A stretch of 64,000 nt of DNA, taken from assembly GCA_963786225.1 (NCBI GenBank), contig CAWAYQ010000032.1:62001-126000 (forward strand), read 5' to 3'. The translations under genes were made by a program, and so were the position numbers. A model generated the notes under the pieces. It was not told where the DNA came from. It saw only the letters and a program-made list of their open reading frames with translations, and did no database searches. Shown here in pieces: positions 18,707-27,983 of this stretch (its first letter is position 1; every line of letters starts with the position of its first letter). The stretch comes from Flaviflagellibacter sp963786225 (GTDB lineage Bacteria; Pseudomonadota; Alphaproteobacteria; Rhizobiales; Methylopilaceae).

Positions 18707-19790
18707 GCGCGGACCATCCCGGTCGGCCGATTCCGCTGACCGTGCTGACCGGCTTTCTCGGCGCCGGCAAGACGACACTCCTCAATCGCCTGCTGAACGA
18801 TCCCGCTTTGTCGGGCACGCTCGTTCTCGTCAACGAGATCGGAGAGATCGGGCTCGATCATCTCCTGATGGAAGAGGTCACGGGCGATGTGATCGCGCTT
18901 GCGGGCGGGTGTCTCTGCTGCACCGTTCGCAGCGATCTCGTCGATACACTCGAAGACCTTCTGCTGAAGCGCGATGCGGGGGAAATTGCGCCGTTCACGC
19001 GCGTCGTCCTGGAGACGACGGGCCTGGCCGATCCCATTCCCGTTCTGCACTCGCTGATGGTGCATCCCTATCTGTCGCTGCGTTTTGCGCTCGACGGCGT
19101 GGTGACGATTGTCGATGCGGTGAACGGGGTGCAGGACGCTCGACGGGCACGAGGAAGCACGCAGGCAGGTCGCCGTCGCGGACCGGCTGATCCTGACCAA
19201 GACGGACATGCCGGAAGCGGACGCCTTGCGTGCGCCGCTTCTGGCCCGCCTGAAAGACCTCGCGCCCGGCGCGGCCGTTCTCGATGCGGCGGGCGGAGAG
19301 GCGTTGCCGGAACGCCTGTTCGACATCGCGCCCTTTTCGCCGGGCGCAAAGACCGGCGGCGGTGGCCGAATGGCTCGCGGCGGAAAAGGCGGGACATGCG
19401 CCCGCTCACAGGGGCGATATCCGCACTACGACCTTGTGGAGCGAGGCCGCACTGCCGCCCCGGGCGTTCGGCATGTTCGTCGATCTCCTGCGCTCGCAGC
19501 ACGGCGCGAAGATCCTCAGGCTGAAAGGCCTGGTGCGCACCAGCGAGGATCCGGAGCGGCCGGTCGTGATTCACGGCGTGCAGCACATGTTTCATCCGCC
19601 GCGGAGGCTCAAGGCATGGCCGGACGACGACCGGCGCACGCGCATGGTCGTCATAGCCAAGGATCTCGACGCCGATCTCATCGCCCGCCTTTACGACGCT
19701 TTTGCCGGCGTGCCGGGGCTGGATGCGCCCGACGGCCAGGCCCTTCTCGACAATCCACTTGCTCCTCCCGGGCTTGTGCGACGCGGATAG
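18703..19790 (+). CDS. CobW/YjiA-type G3E GTPase, putative metallochaperone (frameshifts near 19134 and 19355)
   Basis: About 361 residues after removing two extra bases (one G at 19134-19135 and one in the GGC-rich run at about 19350-19360). G3E GTPase features: Walker A GFLGAGKTT near residue 17, the metal-binding motif GGCLCCTVR, VLETTGLADPIPVL (switch II region), LILTKTD (guanine-specificity motif) and the C-terminal CobW_C domain ending in IHGVQHMFHPP. Such proteins load zinc, cobalt or other metals onto client enzymes. The GTG start overlaps the carboxypeptidase stop by 4 bases. No cobalamin genes or Zur box are adjacent, so the metal is unknown. Confidence 0.86.
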
Positions 19791-19851
19791 CTTGCGTAAT
19801 CGGTCCCGCGCGGCTTCACTGCACGCAAGGAAACGACAAAGCGGGACCAAC

Positions 19852-21644
19852 TTGTTCGATCGCCTGCGGAAAGACTGGGCGCTGCTCTCGGGCGCCTTGC
19901 GCACCCTGCGCAAGATGAAGCCCATTATGCAAAACAAGAGCCGGACCTTCCCCGACGTGATTGCGGCTCTCGCAACCGAACACGGCGACCGCGCGGCCCT
20001 GATCTCCGACCGGGAGACGTTCAGCTATCGCGGCCTCGACGAGCGCGCCAACCGCTACGCGCGCTGGGCGCAGGCGAACGATGTCGGCAAAGGCGATGTC
20101 GTCGCGCTCTTCATGCTGAACCGGCCGGATTACATGGCGTTCTGGCTCGGCGTGACGCGGGCGGGCGGCGTTGTCGCGCTGCTCAACACCAATCTCAGCG
20201 GCCAGGGTCTCGCGCACTGCGTGGACATCGTCGAGCCGAAGCATGTCGTCGTCGGCGCGGATCTCGCCGCGAATTTCGAAACCGCGCGAAAGCTTCTGAA
20301 GAGCAGGCCGAAGGTATGGACGAACGGCGAATCGACCGGAGGCGACGCACGGATCGACGAGGCAGTCGAGATGTTCTCGCCGACACCTCTCAACGCGGCG
20401 GAAAAGCCCGCGCTCACGATCGAGGACCGTGCGCTCTTCATCTATACGAGCGGCACGACCGGGCTGCCGAAGGCCGCCAACATCAACCATTACCGGCTGA
20501 TGGCTATCACTCACGGCTTCTGCGGCGTGATGAATGTACAGAAGTCGGACCGCATGCTCGACGTCCTGCCGATGTATCATTCCAATGGCGGCGTCATCGC
20601 CACGGGGCGGTTCTCGTCGGCGGCGGATCGGTCGTGATCCGCGACAAGTTTTCGGCGCGCGATTTCTGGGACGATGCCAAGCGCGTCGAAGCGACGCTCG
20701 TCTTCTACATCGGCGAACTCTGCCGCTATCTCCTGCACGCTCCGTCAAGCCCGTCGGAGCGTACGCACAAGGTGCGCCTGTTCTGCGGCAACGGCCTCAG
20801 GCCCGATGTCTGGCCGGGCTTCAAGGCGCGCTTCGCCATTCCGAAGATCGTCGAATGGTATGCGGCGACCGAGGGCAATGTCGCGGTGTTCAACTGGGAC
20901 GGTACGCCCGGTGCGGTCGGGCGCATTCCGTGGTGGATGGAAAAGCGTTTCGTCGTGAAGATCGTGCGCTTCGACATCGAGGCCGAAGAGCCGGTGCGCG
21001 GCCCGGACGGGCTCTGCATCGAGGCCGAGCCCGACGAGGTGGGCGAAGTGATCGGTCAGATCGTCAACGATCCGTCCAAGCCCGCGAACCGGTTCGAAGG
21101 CTATGCCGACCCCGAGGCCACGAAGAAAAAGATACTGCGCGACGTTGCCGTGAAGGGCGATATGTGGTTTCGCACCGGTGACTTGATGCGAAAGGACGAG
21201 GACGGATATTTCTATTTCATTGACCGGATCGGGGATACGTTCCGCTGGAAGGGCGAGAATGTATCGACGATCGAAGTGGCGCAGGCATTGACCGATTTCC
21301 CGGGCGTCGAGGACGCCATCGCGTACGGCGTCGAGGTGCCGGGCCAGGACGGACGTGCCGGAATGGTGACGCTAGTAACAACGGACGGCTTCGATCTCGA
21401 CGGCTTCGCCAAACATGTCGCCGGGCATTTGCCGGATTATGCGCGACCGGTGTTCCTGCGCCAGAGCACGGGGATCGACGTGACCGGCACATTCAAGCAG
21501 CGGCGTCTCGACCTCCAGAAAGAAGGCTTCGACCCTGCAAAGATGACGGACACCCTGTTCTTCCGCCAGTCTTCCACCGGCACGTTCCAGCCGCTCGATG
21601 CCGCGCTTCGCGCACGCATCTGCGCTGGCGAGATCCGGCTATGA
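19852..21644 (+). CDS. Long-chain acyl-CoA synthetase, FATP-like AMP-forming enzyme (frameshift near 20608)
   Basis: An AMP-forming ligase of about 597 residues that activates fatty acids. One base appears lost in a G-run near 20608, where ...YHSNGGVIATG should continue AVLVGGGSVVIRDKF. Motifs: YTSGTTGLPKAANINH (P-loop), MYHSNGG, YAATEGNV, GDMWFRTGDLMRKDEDGY and the late signature IDVTGTFKQRRLDLQKEGFD. The arrangement resembles FATP/very-long-chain type enzymes more than FadD. TTG at 19852 is the likely start because the family begins LFDR-like; ATG at 19927 is the alternative. The stop overlaps the DUF924 gene by 4 bases. Confidence 0.88.
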
Positions 21645-22207
21645 CGACGCATTACCGCGATCCTCACAAGGTCGATCCGCGCGCCGTCGTATCGTTCTGG
21701 CGGTCGGCGGGGCCGGGGCGCTGGTATAGCGAGGACGATCGTTTCGATGCCGAGGTCGGGCGCCGCCTGGGATCGCTGCACTATTGGGCGGCGGCGGGCA
21801 TGCTCGATCATCTGGCGAAATCGGCCGAGGGCGCGCTCGCGCTCATCATTTTGCTCGACCAGGTGCCGCGCAACATGTTTCGCGGCACGGCACGGGCGTT
21901 CGCGACCGACGAACACGCGCGCGACATCGCGCGCTATGCGCTGACGCGCGGTTTCGACGAGCGCACGCCGCGCGCGCTGCGCGGCTTCTTCTATCTGCCC
22001 TTTATGCATTCGGAAAAAGAGGGCGATCAGGAGCTTTGTCTCGCGCTTTACAAGCGCATGAGGGACAAAGAGGGCCTGCGCTACGCGGAAGTGCACCGCG
22101 ACATCATCCTGCGCTTCGGCCGCTTTCCGCACCGTAACGACGCGCTCGGCCGCGCGACGAGCCATGCCGAATTTGAGTTCCTGAAGCAGGGCGGTTTCGT
22201 CGGTTAA
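21641..22207 (+). CDS. DUF924 family protein
   Basis: A 188-residue helical protein of the DUF924 family, which is TPR-like in fold. Characteristic segments: VVSFWRSAGPGRWYSEDDRF at the start, ALALIILLDQVPRNMFRGT, and FFYLPFMHSEKEGDQELCL, then FGRFPHRNDALGR. The start overlaps the acyl-CoA synthetase stop (ATGA), so it is probably cotranslated with it. The biochemical role is unknown. Its stop overlaps the convergent carbonic anhydrase gene by 4 bases. Confidence 0.93.
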   Translation: MTTHYRDPHKVDPRAVVSFWRSAGPGRWYSEDDRFDAEVGRRLGSLHYWAAAGMLDHLAKSAEGALALIILLDQVPRNMFRGTARAFATDEHARDIARYALTRGFDERTPRALRGFFYLPFMHSEKEGDQELCLALYKRMRDKEGLRYAEVHRDIILRFGRFPHRNDALGRATSHAEFEFLKQGGFVG

Positions 22208-22725
22208 TCCGGAAACGCGGCGCGATAGCGCGGGATGTGGCTCACGTAACCGGCGGCCGTCTTGAGGCAGCCCTCGACCTCCTCGTCGGTCAGTTCGCGC
22301 ACGCGCTTGGCCGGCGCACCCATGATCATGGAGCGCGGCGGAAAGACCGTGCCCTTGGTCACGAGCGCGTTGGCGCCGACGAGCGAATTCCGGCCGATCA
22401 CCGCGCCGTTCATGATCGTCGATCCCATGCCGATGACCGACCCGTCCTCGACCGTGCAGCCATGGACAATCGCGCTGTGGCCGATCGAAACGTTCTTGCC
22501 CAAAGTGAGCGGGAAACCGGGATCGACATGCATCACGGCATTGTCCTGCACATTCGATCCCGCGCCGATATGGATCCGTTCAAATTCGGCGCGGAGAACC
22601 GCACCGAACATGACGATCACATTGTCCTCGATCACGATATCGCCGACGAGCCGTGCACCGGGCGCGATGAAATGAGGGCCTTCGGGGAGAACTGGTGCAA
22701 GCGGGCCGAGAGGGTGAGCGGGCAT
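22204..22725 (-). CDS. Gamma-class carbonic anhydrase family protein
   Basis: A 173-residue left-handed beta-helix protein built from hexapeptide repeats (such as IAPGARLVGDIVIEDNVIV). The putative zinc-site histidines are visible in AVMHVD and GHSAIVHG, as in YrdA/CaiE-type proteins. It also has the Gly-rich PPRSMIMGAPAKRVRELTD segment typical of the family. Many members lack demonstrable carbonic anhydrase activity, so the enzymatic role is uncertain. It is divergent from the cupin gene and convergent with DUF924. Confidence 0.9.
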   Translation of the reverse strand: MPAHPLGPLAPVLPEGPHFIAPGARLVGDIVIEDNVIVMFGAVLRAEFERIHIGAGSNVQDNAVMHVDPGFPLTLGKNVSIGHSAIVHGCTVEDGSVIGMGSTIMNGAVIGRNSLVGANALVTKGTVFPPRSMIMGAPAKRVRELTDEEVEGCLKTAAGYVSHIPRYRAAFPD

Positions 22726-22827
22726 GGAGGCCTCATGTTTGGTCGCCCGGCGATATCAGATTGCCGCGGCGGCGGCATCAGGCGGGACGCGGCGGAGCCA
22801 AATTTTCCTCAGCGGCGTTTTCAGTGC

Positions 22828-23328
22828 ATGACGACGAAAACCGCATCTTCGCCCGAACGCATGCACTTCCCGGATGATGGAAAGATCCCCAACAATCCGA
22901 GACTTCCCGTCCTGATCTACCGGGACGTAACGGAGGCCGCCGACAGGGCATCGGCCTTCGAATCGCTGTTTGCTCGGAATGGCTGGACCAATTCCTGGCG
23001 GAACGGTCTCTTCGATTACCATCATTTCCACTCCAACGCTCATGAGGTGCTCGGGATTGCGAGAGGCTCGGCGACGGCGCGGCTTGGTGGAGAACGTGGA
23101 AAAGCGGTGACCCTGAAGGCCGGAGATGTCGTCGTTCTTCCGGCGGGCACCGGCCACAAACGCGAGAACGCGTCCGCAGATCTTCTGATCGTCGGCGCCT
23201 ATGCGGACGGGCGCGACTACGACATCCGGCGCGGGGCCACGCAGGAAAAGGAAGAGGTCCGGTCGAACATTACGTCCGTCCCGGACCCCGAACGCGATCC
23301 GGTGACCGGAGCGCGTGCTACTTTCTAA
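22828..23328 (+). CDS. Cupin-domain protein, YjlB-like
   Basis: A 166-residue single-cupin protein. The core shows FDYHHFHSNAHEVLGIARGS and then LKAGDVVVLPAGTGHKRENA, i.e. the two cupin motifs with His/Glu/His metal ligands. This matches the YjlB-type family of unknown function. The ATG at 22828 is chosen because upstream in-frame sequence reads through the divergent gene's promoter. It ends 7 bases before the convergent hypothetical gene. Confidence 0.87.
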   Translation: MTTKTASSPERMHFPDDGKIPNNPRLPVLIYRDVTEAADRASAFESLFARNGWTNSWRNGLFDYHHFHSNAHEVLGIARGSATARLGGERGKAVTLKAGDVVVLPAGTGHKRENASADLLIVGAYADGRDYDIRRGATQEKEEVRSNITSVPDPERDPVTGARATF

Positions 23329-23334
23329 ACTGGA

Positions 23335-23733
23335 TCAGTTGCCGGCGGCCTGGAATGCCTGATCGACGCGGCCGACGGCAACGCCGTACCCGGTAACGAG
23401 CGGTGCTTCGGCGCCCTTGGCGATGGTCGTCGTCTGCTTGCTGCGTTCGCTGCGGAAAACGATGCGACCCTGGCTATCGAGCAGAACGAAGTCGTCGCCG
23501 ACCTTCTGGATCTGGGCCACTTCGACCACGTTCGGCAGCGCCTGGCGGGTGACTGGCACCGGTTTGCCGGTCACGAACATGTCGGCCTTGGCGGCGGTGT
23601 TGGAGATCGTCGGGGGAATGGCGACAACGCCATAACCGGCATCGGCGGGACCGGGGGTCAGCGCGAGACCGGCCGCGAGGCCGACAAAGGCACCAATGGT
23701 CAATCCGGCAATTACTTCGGATGTTCCGGCCAT
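23335..23733 (-). CDS. Hypothetical secreted or membrane-anchored protein
   Basis: A 132-residue protein with an N-terminal hydrophobic segment (about 7-32; VIAGLTIGAFVGLAAGLAL) that may be a signal peptide or anchor. The rest is a periplasmic-type beta-rich domain with no motif I recognise. It lies between the cupin gene and aroB and is separated from aroB by 97 bases on the same strand, so cotranscription with aroB is not excluded. Confidence 0.6.
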   Translation of the reverse strand: MAGTSEVIAGLTIGAFVGLAAGLALTPGPADAGYGVVAIPPTISNTAAKADMFVTGKPVPVTRQALPNVVEVAQIQKVGDDFVLLDSQGRIVFRSERSKQTTTIAKGAEAPLVTGYGVAVGRVDQAFQAAGN

Positions 23734-23830
23734 TCTGGCCCCTCCTGGTCTTCCCGTGGGCGGGCGGTGCCGCTTTCACAAGGTTAGTAACGCCGAACCC
23801 CCGAAAGGGTTCAAAGCGCAACCGGAGATG

Positions 23831-24950
23831 TCAGGCGGCGAGGGACGCGGTCAGGAAGTCGCGGGCGTTCTGCGGAGGAACGTCGGGCGCGACGAAGCTG
23901 CGGCCGATGCCGCGCGCGAGGATGAAGGTCAGGCGTCCGGCCTTCACCTTCTTGTCCTGCGTCATGAGATCGAGCAGGCGCTCGGCCGAGCCGACCTCGC
24001 CCGGAATATCGTGGATGCGGGTCGGGAGACCCACGGCCTTCAGGTGCGAGGTAACCCGCTCCGCTTCGTGTTCGGAGGTCAGGCCGAGACGTGCGGAAAA
24101 CTGGAAGGCGAGCGCGAGGCCGATCGCGACCGCTTCGCCATGGACGAGGCGCGCGCCGTCATACGCGACGGCGGCTTCGAATGCGTGGGCAAAGGTGTGG
24201 CCGAGATTGAGTAAAGCGCGGTCGCCGTTTTCGAATTCGTCGCGGGAGACGATCGAGGCTTTCGACGCGCAACTGGTGGCGATGGCCTTGGCGCGCGCCG
24301 TGCCGCCGGCGAAGACATCGCTCCAGTTCTTTTCAAGCCAGCCGAAGAAGCCGGCGTCGTCGATCAGCCCGTACTTCACGACCTCGGCGTATCCCGCGCG
24401 AAATTCGCGGTCCGGCAGTGTGTCGAGGACTCTGCGTATCGGCAACAACGAGGCTCGGCTGATGGAACGAGCCGATCAAATTCTTGCCGGCCTTGGTGTT
24501 GATGCCGGTCTTGCCGCCGACCGATGAATCGACCTGGGCAAGGAGCGAGGTCGGCACCTGGATAATGCGCACGCCGCGCCGCAATACCGCCGCCGCGAAG
24601 CCGGCGAGATCGCCGACCACGCCGCCGCCCAGCGCGACCACGACATCGCCGCGCTCGATTTTCGCTTCGAGCAGGCGCGCGCAGACCTCTTCGAGGTGAT
24701 GGAAGCTTTTTGTCGCTTCGCCGGCCGGCACGATGACGGTCGAGCCCTTGATCCCGGCGGCGTCGAGGCTCGTGCGTACGGCATCGAGATGGAATTTCGC
24801 GACGTTCTCGTCGGTGACGACAGCGGCTGTGCGGGCGCCGAAGGTCGCCACGTCATGGCCGAGCTGCTCGATCAGGCCGGAGCCGATGCGGATGTCGTAG
24901 GCACGGTCGCCGAGCGCAACCGGCACGATAACGGGATTGGCGGCTGTCAT
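23831..24950 (-). CDS. aroB: AroB, 3-dehydroquinate synthase (frameshift near 24436)
   Basis: Second step of the shikimate pathway, converting DAHP to 3-dehydroquinate with NAD and zinc. About 372 residues after deleting one extra base near 24434-24437 (VVADTRVLDTLPDREFRAGY restored). Motifs: VPAGEATKSF, VVALGGGVVGDLAGFAAAVLRRG, QVPTSLLAQVDSSVGGKTG, GYAEVVKYGLI and the metal-binding GHTFAHAFE plus HGEAVAIG. It overlaps aroK by 4 bases (ATGA), the usual aroKB arrangement. AroB is required for aromatic amino acid and folate synthesis in most bacteria, so the break is more likely a sequence error than a dead gene. Confidence 0.95.
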
Positions 24951-25552
24951 GCCGGGTCCTTGGCGGAGAGAAAAGAGTGAAGCTGCTCGAGCGTCTCGGC
25001 GATCATGATTTCGTGCGGAACTTCGCGCGATATCACCGTCACGTCGGCCTCGGCATAGATCGGCTCGCGTACCGCCAGAATATCCCGCAGCACCTGTTCG
25101 GGATCCCCGCCCTTCAGCAGCGGGCGACCTCCGCGCTTCCTTACGCGGCGGAACAGGACCTCGACCTCGGCCTTCAGCCAGACCGAGATGGCGCGCTCGC
25201 GCACCTTCTCGCGTGTCGTCTCGTCCATCCAGGCGCCACCGCCGGTCGCGATCACGGCGGTGCCCTCGTCGAGAAGGCGCGAGACGACGCGGCGCTCGCC
25301 GGACCGAAACTCCGGTTCGCCGTGCTTGGAGAAAATATCGGTGATGCTCATGCCCGCCGCCCGCTCGATTTCGGTATCGGCGTCGACAAAGGGCAGATTC
25401 AGCGCCCTGGCGAGACGGCGGCCGACCGAGGATTTGCCTGCCCCCATCATGCCGACGAGCACGACCGAGCGCCCGTTGAGGAGCGCACGGGTCTTCGTGC
25501 CCTCTTCGATGAGCTTTTCGTCTACATGCACGGTCTGGGCGGCGGCGTTCAT
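24947..25552 (-). CDS. aroK: AroK, shikimate kinase
   Basis: Phosphorylates shikimate with ATP. About 201 residues from the ATG at 25552, with an N-terminal extension of some 20 residues before the P-loop GMMGAGKSSVGRRLA. Also seen: FVDADTEIE (shikimate-binding Asp), FRSGERRV, VIATGGGAWM and lid-region GGRPLL. TTG/GTG codons at 25582/25579 could extend it slightly. Coupled to aroB by a 4-base overlap. Its promoter should lie in the divergent region that contains the 26-bp palindrome at 25685. Confidence 0.96.
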   Translation of the reverse strand: MNAAAQTVHVDEKLIEEGTKTRALLNGRSVVLVGMMGAGKSSVGRRLARALNLPFVDADTEIERAAGMSITDIFSKHGEPEFRSGERRVVSRLLDEGTAVIATGGGAWMDETTREKVRERAISVWLKAEVEVLFRRVRKRGGRPLLKGGDPEQVLRDILAVREPIYAEADVTVISREVPHEIMIAETLEQLHSFLSAKDPA

Positions 25553-25684
25553 CTTGATCTCTGGCCGCGTGGTTTCCACCAAAGCTCAGGTTCCTGCAAG
25601 GGCGTTGCGTTCGCGAGCCGGGCGTGATTCCTAGAACTGGCCTGAACCGGCTATAGCCGAGTTCAGTTTTTTCAGTTTTTAATG

Positions 25685-25710
25685 ACCAAGTCGGATAAAT
25701 CCGACTTGGT
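25685..25710. repeat. 26-bp palindrome between aroK and xerD
   Basis: A perfect inverted repeat with 12-base arms, ACCAAGTCGGAT at 25685-25696 and ATCCGACTTGGT at 25699-25710, around a 2-base AA centre. It sits in the divergent aroK/xerD intergenic region. In neither direction is it followed by a convincing U-tract. It could be an operator for a dimeric regulator or a dispersed palindromic repeat; this window contains only one copy that I can find. Confidence 0.75.
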
Positions 25711-25741
25711 ATCCACGTGCCCCGGAGGGCCACCCGGACCC

Positions 25742-25882
25742 ATGCCGAGCACATTCCGCCTGCTGCGCAACCTGGCCCTGATCGCGGCCCTGCTTTTTGC
25801 CGGCGTCTGGGCGCTCGCGACCTTTGTCGAGCCGACGCCCCGCGAGATGACCGTCACCGTGCCGATCGATACCGAGAAATGA
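25742..25882 (+). CDS. Small single-span membrane protein upstream of xerD
   Basis: A 46-residue protein with one membrane helix (LALIAALLFAGVWALATF) and a short C-terminal tail. GGAGGG lies about 12 bases upstream. An in-frame ATG at 25682 would add 20 residues but begins inside the palindrome region, so I prefer 25742. Its stop overlaps the xerD ATG (ATGA), suggesting translational coupling. I recall similar small proteins next to xerD in related bacteria, but no function is known to me. Confidence 0.65.
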   Translation: MPSTFRLLRNLALIAALLFAGVWALATFVEPTPREMTVTVPIDTEK

Positions 25883-26808
25883 GCGCGGAGCTCCATATCG
25901 AGAGCTTTCTCGAAATGCTGTCGGCCGAGCGCGGCGCGGCCAAAAACACGCTCGAAGCCTATCGCCGCGATCTCGACGATTATTCCGGGTTTCTGGCGTG
26001 CCGGAAACGCGATCCGGAACAGGCTTCCGCAGACGATATTCGCGCCTGGCTGAGCGATCTGTCCGCGCGCGGCCTCGCTTCATCCTCGGCGGCGCGGCGG
26101 CTGTCGGCCGTCAAACAGTTCCACCGTTTCCTCTACACCGAGAACATCCGAGCCGACGATCCAGGCGCGGCGCTGACCGGGCCGAAGCGCGGGCGGCCTT
26201 TACCGAAGGTGCTGTCGATCAAGGAAGTCGACGCTCTGCTCAATACCGCGGCCGAAGGGATCGACGACGAGGAGCGGCCCCTGACGGAACGCCTGCGCGT
26301 GGCGCGCATGGCGGCGCTTCTTGAAATTCTCTACGCGACCGGGATGCGGGTCTCCGAACTGGTAACCCTGCCGCGCTCCGCGGCCCGGCCCGGCATCCAG
26401 GTGTTGTCGATCCGGGGCAAAGGCGGACGCGAACGGCTGGTGCCGCTGACCGATGCGGCGCGGCGCGCGACCGCAACCTTTCTCGAACTTCTCGATGCCC
26501 GGAAGGACCGGCCGAGCCCCCATCTCTTTCCCGCCATTTCGGAGAGCGGTCATCTGACCCGGCAGGCCTTCGCCCGCGATCTGAAGACGGTGGCCCTGAG
26601 GGCCGGGATCGAACCGCGGCGCGTCAGCCCGCATGTTCTCCGCCACGCCTTCGCCAGTCATCTCCTGCAAAACGGAGCCGATTTGCGCTCAGTCCAGCAG
26701 CTTCTCGGCCATGCCGATGTGGCCACGACCCAAATCTACACCCATGTTCTCGACGAGCGGCTGGCCTCGATGGTGCGCGACCTGCATCCACTCGGGGATG
26801 CCGAGTAA
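25879..26808 (+). CDS. xerD: XerD, tyrosine site-specific recombinase
   Basis: Chromosome dimer resolution at dif with XerC. The 309-residue protein has the N-terminal SAM-like core-binding domain and a C-terminal catalytic domain with the Arg in TGMRVSEL, the Lys strand IRGKGGRERLVPL, HVLRHAFASHLL (His-x-x-Arg), the conserved HADV and nucleophile Tyr in TTQIYTHV. The start ATG overlaps the small membrane protein stop. It could be XerC by sequence alone, but the gene order next to accA favours XerD. It is chromosomal and not part of a mobile element. Confidence 0.93.
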   Translation: MSAELHIESFLEMLSAERGAAKNTLEAYRRDLDDYSGFLACRKRDPEQASADDIRAWLSDLSARGLASSSAARRLSAVKQFHRFLYTENIRADDPGAALTGPKRGRPLPKVLSIKEVDALLNTAAEGIDDEERPLTERLRVARMAALLEILYATGMRVSELVTLPRSAARPGIQVLSIRGKGGRERLVPLTDAARRATATFLELLDARKDRPSPHLFPAISESGHLTRQAFARDLKTVALRAGIEPRRVSPHVLRHAFASHLLQNGADLRSVQQLLGHADVATTQIYTHVLDERLASMVRDLHPLGDAE

Positions 26809-26896
26809 GCTTGACTTAACCTGAGCGTGACAGCAGTTTCCCGCGCTCGCCCGGCCACACCCGCGATGGCGCGGACAGGGATTCTTCCAAGACGAT

Positions 26897-27856
26897 ATGC
26901 GCAGCTATCTCGATTTCGAAAAACATGTCGCTGAGCTTGAGGCCAAGGTCGACGAGCTCCAGGCGCTCGGCTCGTCCGGCGAAGGCGTCGATGTCGAGGA
27001 CGAGATCGGCCGTCTGCGCGGCAAGGCTGACGACGCGCTGGGCGAACTCTACGCCAAGCTGACGCCCTGGCAGAAAACGCAGGTCGCGCGCCATCCGCAG
27101 CGCCCGCACTTCTGCGACTACATCGCGACCCTGTTCGACGAGTTCACCGAACTCGCCGGCGACCGCAAATTCGGCGACGACGCGGCCATTGTCGGGGGCT
27201 TTGCCCGCTTCCGCGGCGACAGCGTCATGGTGCTGGGCCATGAGCGCGGCTCCGATACCGAAAGCCGCCTGAAGCACAATTTCGGCATGGCCCGGCCGGA
27301 AGGCTACCGCAAGGCGGTGCGGCTGATGGAGATGGCCGACCGCTTCGACATTCCCGTTGTGACGCTCGTCGACACCGCCGGCGCGTATCCCGGCATCGAT
27401 GCCGAGGAGCGCGGCCAGGCCGAAGCCATCGCCCGCTCGACGGAAGCCTGCCTCAATCTCGGCGTGCCGAATGTCTCGATCATCATCGGGGAGGGCGGCT
27501 CGGGCGGCGCCATCGCTCTGGCCACGGCGAACAATGTTCAGATGCTGGAGCATTCGATCTATAGCGTGATCTCGCCGGAAGGCGCGGCCTCCATCCTCTG
27601 GCGCGATTCCGCCCGGGCCTCGGACGCCGCGACAAACCTCAAGATCACCGCCCAGGATCTCCTGAAACTGGGCATTATCGACGGCATCATCCAGGAACCG
27701 GTCGGCGGCGCTCACCGGGACCGGGACGGCATGATGGCCGCGGTGGGACTTGCGATCGGGAAAGCGCTGGACGGGCTCACCGGCATGGACCACACCACCG
27801 TGCGCAACCACAGGCGCGAGAAGTTCCTGGCCATCGGCCGCCACATCCCCGCCTAA
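26897..27856 (+). CDS. accA: AccA, acetyl-CoA carboxylase carboxyltransferase alpha subunit
   Basis: Alpha subunit of the carboxyltransferase that makes malonyl-CoA for fatty acid synthesis, acting with AccD. The 319-residue protein matches the full-length family: an N-terminal helix-rich region beginning YLDFEKHVAELEAKVDELQ, then VARHPQRPHFCDYI, the GHERGSDTESRLKHNFGMAR segment, DTAGAYPGIDAEERGQAEAI, and IIGEGGSGGAIAL with the oxyanion-forming glycines. It lies 88 bases downstream of xerD, an order common in this group. Confidence 0.97.
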   Translation: MRSYLDFEKHVAELEAKVDELQALGSSGEGVDVEDEIGRLRGKADDALGELYAKLTPWQKTQVARHPQRPHFCDYIATLFDEFTELAGDRKFGDDAAIVGGFARFRGDSVMVLGHERGSDTESRLKHNFGMARPEGYRKAVRLMEMADRFDIPVVTLVDTAGAYPGIDAEERGQAEAIARSTEACLNLGVPNVSIIIGEGGSGGAIALATANNVQMLEHSIYSVISPEGAASILWRDSARASDAATNLKITAQDLLKLGIIDGIIQEPVGGAHRDRDGMMAAVGLAIGKALDGLTGMDHTTVRNHRREKFLAIGRHIPA

Positions 27857-27983
27857 GTTCTTGGGTCTAAATCCTAAACCGTAGGCTGAGTTTCGGTCCC
27901 ATTGCGGTAACCCCTTCGTAAGGCTAGCCTCTTTAGTTTGGGGGAGGTGGGCCGTGCGCGGCCGCGCAGAGATTCGAGTGCCC

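Noticed and set aside
2803..20610. Programmed ribosomal frameshifting as the explanation of the breaks
   Set aside because: The sites differ in sequence, lack slippery heptamers with downstream structures, and hit unrelated housekeeping genes in both directions.
25879..26808. XerD as the integrase of a genomic island
   Set aside because: No attachment sites or cargo genes are nearby, and the flanking order with accA is the common chromosomal one.
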